Below are positions 52,905 through 56,233 of a stretch of 56,233 nucleotides of DNA, one piece after another (the stretch's first letter is position 1; every line of letters starts with the position of its first letter). The notes under the pieces are model-generated. The model was not told the DNA's origin, made no database searches, and saw only the letters and a program-made list of their open reading frames with translations. This DNA is from Sphingomonas faeni (GTDB lineage Bacteria > Pseudomonadota > Alphaproteobacteria > Sphingomonadales > Sphingomonadaceae). The stretch is taken from positions 1 through 56,233 of the forward strand of contig NZ_JALPNF010000013.1 in assembly GCF_023195535.1 (NCBI RefSeq), in the 5' to 3' direction. The translations under genes and the position numbers were made by a program.

Positions 52905-53141
52905 ATGAATAACAAAGAAAAAGTCTGCCCTTATTGTAATGAGACGATCAACAGCGCGGCTAGCATATGCAAGTATTGTGGTGCGCGATTGCCGACGCGC
53001 AGAGCAAGAGATTTAGAGCTGTTACTAACGCCGAGTGTTCTAGAGATATTTCATTGCCCATCGTGTTCAAAGCCAACCCCTAAAAATACAGTACCTTGCC
53101 TCCACTGCAAGCATCCCTTTGTAGTTGGTGCGGTTGGCTAG
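52905..53141 (+). CDS. Double zinc-ribbon small protein
   Basis: 78 residues with two zinc ribbons: CPYC/CKYC (Cys 8, 11, 22, 25) and CPSC/CLHC (Cys 51, 54, 65, 68). The G-run GGGGGGGG directly upstream acts as ribosome site and places the start at ATG 52905 rather than 12 bases earlier. AT-rich, unlike neighbours, suggesting recent acquisition. No specific function is known; such ribbons bind nucleic acid or protein. Confidence 0.7.
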   Translation: MNNKEKVCPYCNETINSAASICKYCGARLPTRRARDLELLLTPSVLEIFHCPSCSKPTPKNTVPCLHCKHPFVVGAVG

Positions 53142-53164
53142 GCGCTAGGCGCTAGGCGCTAGGC
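53137..53164. repeat. Tandem 7-bp repeat GCTAGGC x4
   Basis: Four perfect copies of GCTAGGC beginning over the stop codon of the zinc-ribbon gene. Probably replication slippage; the count may vary between isolates. Confidence 0.8.
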
Positions 53165-53859
53165 GGTAAGAAGGGTGATTGATTTAATGCACGGTCCGAT
53201 AATGGTCTTGGTAACAAAAAGTTCTAACTTGGGCTCGCGGTCGCGAATATAGCGGTACCAGTTTCATCTTATTTTTTAGAAAAGATGTAACTTGCAAAAC
53301 CGGTAGTGTTCTCGTTAATCAAGAAACTATCCAAGTCGCGTCAACGGTAATGCCCGCTTACACCAGCGTGCGTAAACCTCACTTTCGCGCAGTGACCCCA
53401 AATAGTAAAATGGCCGAAAAATAGTGGGCCTCGACAGGGTGCGCTTTCAAAGCACGCGGCATTATTGTAGCTGCTACGCAGTTATCGGAAGGTCGCGACG
53501 GAGCACTCAACCCTCTGATCATGCCCAAAACCGTCAGACGGGCCGGTACACAGAACGGACCCAGCTATACGCTAACGATTGGGAGTGACGAAAAACCTCG
53601 AAAATTGGGTTTCCGCCTACTCGGGCTAAGCGACAGTGTTTGTCGCCCATGCTGAGCCCCGATTAATGGCCGCTTTCGTGGCTTCGGGGTGTCACTGGAA
53701 ATTTTCCGACAGGGTGTGCCGCGCAGTAGGCGCCCAGAGCCGGACGCTCAGGTTGGCGATAGGCGAGCCGAAAGCCGCCATTCGACAAGCCAAGAGCCGC
53801 ATCGGTACCTCGGCAGCAGGTGCTCCGCTTGCAGCAGGAAAGCAGCGCGGCGTACCCCA
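53165..53859. other. Non-coding region of about 700 bp
   Basis: No recognised gene, IS or RNA. Rightward frames near 53636-53863 are Arg/Ala-rich without family features and are probably chance. Mixed base composition suggests accumulated fragments of lost insertions. Confidence 0.4.
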
Positions 53860-54597
53860 CTAGTTTTTGGTCATTTCTCTACCTGGCAAGTGTAGATACC
53901 GGGCGTTGAAATCGGCTCGCTCCCGTAAGGCGGCGATCCTAGGTATGCGCAGTTGACGACCCATTTTTACAATTAAACCTTCAGCCTCGAGTAGCTTAAG
54001 CATTCGGTTCACATGAACAGCAGTCAAGCCGGTGACGTCGCCCAACTGTTGCTGAGTCATTGAAATATCGATTACGTCGCCGGAGGAAAGACCTCGCTCG
54101 TTCATACGTGCCGCATACTCACAGAGAAAATGCGCAACGCGGGTTTGCCCATCCCGCTGCCCAAGGTTTAAAATCCATTCTCGACTTATGGATCCTTCGG
54201 TTAGAACCGCCAACAAGATGGCTCCGGCGAGTGCTGGCAAATTCTGTACAAGCTCATTCAATTCGACCGCTGAAACAGTTGCGATATTGGCTTTCGTTAA
54301 TGTCCGGACATCGTGATCGGCAGTCCCAAGAAAGACATTTGGTAGGTCCAGCGCGTCGCCGGGAATAATAAGGGAGACAATCTGGCGATGACCGAAAGCG
54401 GAAACCTTTTGACGGAGCGCAATCCCACTTATCAGGATCGAACAGGTGCGTGCGACGTCACCCTCCCGTACGATATAGCTGCCCGCCGGCATCTCTCGTT
54501 GCGTCACATCCAACGATAATAGGGCGTCTTGGTCACTCTTCGATAGCAGGAACATATCGGAGAGGAGGTTCGTAAAAACTGAGAGAGCTCTTGTCAC
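53860..54597 (-). CDS. Crp/Fnr-family transcriptional regulator
   Basis: 245 residues. Cyclic-nucleotide-binding-like beta-barrel (EMPAGSYIVREGDVARTCSI, LIIPGDALDLPNVFLGTADH), long dimer helix, and C-terminal Crp-type helix-turn-helix (SMTQQQLGDVTGLTAVHVNR, MLKLLEAEGLIVKMGRQLRI). Start GTG 54597 has GGGGAG five bases upstream and opens VTRALSVFTNLLSDMFLLSK; a start 15 codons earlier lacks this. No FNR-type cysteine cluster, so not an iron-sulphur oxygen sensor. Target genes unknown. Confidence 0.85.
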   Translation of the reverse strand: MTRALSVFTNLLSDMFLLSKSDQDALLSLDVTQREMPAGSYIVREGDVARTCSILISGIALRQKVSAFGHRQIVSLIIPGDALDLPNVFLGTADHDVRTLTKANIATVSAVELNELVQNLPALAGAILLAVLTEGSISREWILNLGQRDGQTRVAHFLCEYAARMNERGLSSGDVIDISMTQQQLGDVTGLTAVHVNRMLKLLEAEGLIVKMGRQLRIPRIAALRERADFNARYLHLPGREMTKN

Positions 54598-54786
54598 ACA
54601 TACTCCCCGAGGGTTCAACGCCGTTGCGGGAACGAAGTGCAAGGACGCGCGTGTTCGGACACTAACTTATAACACATAGCAAGCCCCTAGAATCTGCCTA
54701 TGTTGAGGCCCGACGAGAAAGTTGGCCGGTAATCGGCGAACGAGTTCGACTTCGGGAGCGACACTCTCCGCCGCAATTGGCGCTGG

Positions 54787-54942
54787 TCAGCGGCGAACAG
54801 TCCGGCCTTGATCCCGCTCGTGGTCGAAAACTATCCGTACCGCGCGTTCGCGAACTTCCGGCGAAAACTGGTTCGTCGTCTTGATCATACAGGCTCCACC
54901 TTTTCAGGAGTTGGAGCCTCTGGCAAAATCCGGCGCGGTTCA
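54787..54942 (-). mobile_element. IS3-family remnant: left end with start of orfA
   Basis: Minus strand from 54942: TGAACCGCGCCGGATTTTG terminal repeat, then leader and ATG 54888 opening MIKTTNQFSPEVRERAVRIV, which stops at 54787. It is a diverged copy of the element at 1-126. The rest of the IS is gone, so it is not active. Confidence 0.8.
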
Positions 54943-54996
54943 AGAGGACGTCGCTGGAAACGTCTACCGCGCAATTCCGTTAACTGGCTACTCGGA

Positions 54997-55134
54997 TCAG
55001 GGAATTACGGAATTTTGTGCGGAAGATTTTATTCTTCGCGCGTCTGACATCTTCATGAACCCCCACATTGAGACTGCAATCAGGGCCGATCCGCCCCAGA
55101 TACCGATAAACAAATACAGAAGCATCCAAACCAT
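54997..55134 (-). CDS. Small single-span membrane protein (45 aa)
   Basis: MVWMLLYLFIGIWGGSALIA continues as one hydrophobic span, then a basic tail KMSDARRIKSS. ATG 55134 has GAGGG six bases upstream. Nothing else identifies it, and short hydrophobic frames occur by chance. Could be a small membrane peptide, for example of a toxin-like type. Confidence 0.4.
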   Translation of the reverse strand: MVWMLLYLFIGIWGGSALIAVSMWGFMKMSDARRIKSSAQNSVIP

Positions 55135-55224
55135 AGCGGCACCCTCAACTCGGTTCGAACCAATATCATGAGCGGGAGCCGTTAAGATAATCCAAGATAA
55201 AATCACGATAGTAAATAAGTTACA

Positions 55225-55389
55225 TGGGCGAGGACGATAGCGAAGCCACGGCCTTCGAACTCAAAGATTGTTCTGCTTGGGCTAACAAAGCGGTTCGCAC
55301 TGGGTATTTGGCTTCGGATTGCCGTCCCGTCGTTCCGTGGATCGATGCTCTCGCGGAGGCGTGTAGGGAATGTGAAATCGACATTTGAC
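55225..55389 (+). CDS. Small hypothetical protein (54 aa), cysteine-containing
   Basis: MGEDDSEATAFELKDCSAWA ... ending EACRECEIDI. Protein-like composition, acidic, four Cys. Its stop codon lies in the 8-bp target duplication of the IS256 remnant, so the insertion hit just at the gene's end and left it intact. No ribosome site is evident and no family is recognised. Confidence 0.35.
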
Positions 55390-55392
55390 GAG

Positions 55393-55870
55393 ATCGTGTC
55401 CCGGGTGGTGGTGTAGCTCGACGGTAGCGAAACTGACCGGCCGCGCGCTCCCCGCAAGCGTTGTAGCGGCCGGTCAGCTTCGCGGGTGGTCATCGGAGAT
55501 CTTCGAGAAGGTTGGGTTGCGACACTCAAACCGACGGAGATTCCGATGTCCTCGCCTACAAGAGCTTCCCAACGCAGCATCGCACCAACCCGCTCGAGCG
55601 CCTCAACGGCGAAATCAAGCGACGCACCGACGTCGTCGACATCTTCTCCAACGAGGATGCCATCACCCGCCTCGTCGGCGCGATCCTGCTCGAACAAAAC
55701 GACGAATGGGCCGTCCAGCGCGCCCACTGCATCACACTGGAAAGTATCGCCCAGTTGAGCGATGATCCCCTCGTCACGCTGCCAGACATGGCCGCATGAT
55801 CAGCCCCGCCCACACCGGGGATCGCCGCTGCCGCGCCGGCGAAGCTACACCACGTGATGGGACACGATCC
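55393..55870 (+). mobile_element. Internally deleted IS256-family element (non-autonomous)
   Basis: Left end GATCGTGTCCCGGGTGGTGG and right end ...CCACGTGATGGGACACGATC are matching terminal inverted repeats of about 28 bp. They are flanked by the 8-bp direct repeat TTTGACGA (55385-55392 and 55871-55878), as expected for IS256-family target duplication. Inside, the normal leader joins straight to the last ~85 codons of the transposase, so most of the gene is deleted. With intact ends it might still be moved by a complete copy elsewhere. Confidence 0.85.
55545..55799 (+). pseudogene. IS256-family transposase, C-terminal fragment
   Basis: DVLAYKSFPTQHRTNPLERL, NGEIKRRTDVVDIFSNEDAI, RLVGAILLEQNDEWAVQRAH, ending PLVTLPDMAA: the C-terminus of an IS256-family (mutator-type) transposase. 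The catalytic Asp residues lie in the deleted part. Position 55545 is where recognisable protein begins, which marks the deletion junction. Confidence 0.88.
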
Positions 55871-56028
55871 TTTGACGAACCGGTATGAACAAGCGGCCAT
55901 ATTTAGCGTAGCGGTCCTCGGGTTTGCCACAGGCGCATCAGGCACGGACGGCGTAGCGGGCGATCCCGACGCGGACGCTTCTGCGGGTGAGATTGGACGG
56001 CGCAATCTTGATCTATTACCTACGGGAT

Positions 56029-56054
56029 AGCCCGCCATCTTTAGACAGCGGGCT
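56029..56054. terminator. Hairpin downstream of the original mucR 3' end
   Basis: AGCCCGC (56029-56035), 12-base loop, GCGGGCT (56048-56054), eight bases past the mucR stop at 56062. Probable terminator of the intact mucR gene; T-runs are short on both strands. Confidence 0.45.
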
Positions 56055-56061
56055 TTCCAGA

Positions 56062-56106
56062 TCAGCTTTCGTTAGCCCCGGCTACGGGCTTCTTCGCCGA
56101 AGGCTT
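56062..56106 (-). pseudogene. mucR: 3' end of mucR, separated by the IS3 insertion
   Basis: Reading the minus strand from 56106: K P S A K K P V A G A N E S stop (TGA at 56062-56064). The first codon AAG is the duplicated target CTT in complement and joins in frame to the last codons of the gene at 127 (APTKK). So these 15 codons are the missing end of mucR across the IS, which links the two window ends into one molecule. Confidence 0.85.
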
Positions 56107-56233
56107 TGAACCGCCCCGGGTCTGCCGGAGGCCTTGGGTTGTGAGTCACGCCGCCATATCGATGTTGTCTGCGGCAGCATAATATTGGTGTTCGGCTTCG
56201 GCAGGCGGGATGTTGCCGATAGGCTCGAGCAGC
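56107..56233 (-). mobile_element. IS3-family element, right end with C-terminus of orfB
   Basis: Terminal repeat TGAACCGCCCCGGGTCTGCC starts at 56107. On the minus strand the edge of the window reads LLEPIGNIPPAEAEHQYYAA then ADNIDMAA and stop (TGA 56146-56148), the typical end of an IS3-family OrfB transposase. Orientation, terminal repeat and CTT duplication fit the left end at 1-126. The middle of the element lies outside the window. Confidence 0.88.

Noticed and set aside
53636..53895. Frames of 60-75 codons on both strands before the Crp/Fnr gene
   Set aside because: Low-complexity Arg/Ala-rich products, no homology recognised, no ribosome site.
55556..56038. Leftward frame of about 160 codons through the IS256 remnant
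   Set aside because: It crosses the target duplication and reads the transposase fragment backwards, so it cannot be an old gene.
1..56233. tRNA, rRNA and riboswitch search by eye
   Set aside because: No cloverleaf, conserved rRNA segment or recognisable riboswitch core was noticed; a covariance-model search would be needed to exclude small RNAs.

Overview
The window reads as an almost complete circular plasmid of a sphingomonad-type alphaproteobacterium (high GC, GTG and TTG starts, Ros/MucR-type regulator, MOBQ relaxase of Ti type, sphingan-like exopolysaccharide genes). It was opened inside an IS3-family element. Its two ends are the two ends of one IS3 copy in the same orientation. The bases just outside both ends are the 3-bp duplication CTT, and the 3' end of the mucR gene broken at position 126 continues in frame at 56106. 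The true molecule is therefore probably this window plus the missing middle of the IS. No rRNA, tRNA or core chromosomal gene is visible.

Layout: (1) 1-9099: truncated mucR; a FixL/FixJ-like two-component pair; an HWE histidine kinase; then a Csu-type chaperone-usher pilus operon (SCPU pilin, PapD-like chaperone, usher, two-domain tip protein). (2) 9101-14180: mobilisation block. A leftward operon traC-traD-three small genes diverges from the relaxase/helicase traA across a likely Ti-type oriT. No coupling protein or type IV secretion genes are present, so the plasmid looks mobilisable rather than self-transmissible. (3) 14206-14816: scar of a Tn3-family transposon. (4) 15065-38016: exopolysaccharide cluster with priming sugar-phosphate transferase, glycosyltransferases, methyltransferase, flippase, acyltransferases, Wza-type exporter, Wzc/GumC-type tyrosine kinase, two polymerase/ligase-like membrane proteins, a beta-helix protein resembling polysaccharide lyases, and a complete dTDP-rhamnose operon rmlCBDA. 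(5) 38128-44972: a giant autotransporter adhesin and a UDP-glucuronate 4-epimerase. (6) 45346-53141: plasmid maintenance: tyrosine recombinase beside a perfect inverted repeat, higBA toxin-antitoxin with a lipoprotein gene, HNH protein, RPA-family replication initiator with helically phased iterons, a winged-helix protein, parA and a ribbon-helix-helix partner. (7) 53860-56233: Crp/Fnr regulator, small ORFs, IS remnants, and the 3' end of mucR.

Taken together the cargo is about attachment: pili, a very large autotransporter, a rhamnose- and possibly galacturonate-containing exopolysaccharide, and regulators. This resembles in concept the rhamnose-operon 'biofilm plasmids' known from roseobacters. 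The most unexpected sequence signal is a set of five arrays of contiguous 8-bp units (consensus TGTCGACA) around the rep/par region, one covering the parA start. They look like binding sites (centromere and operator) for the ribbon-helix-helix protein encoded after parA.
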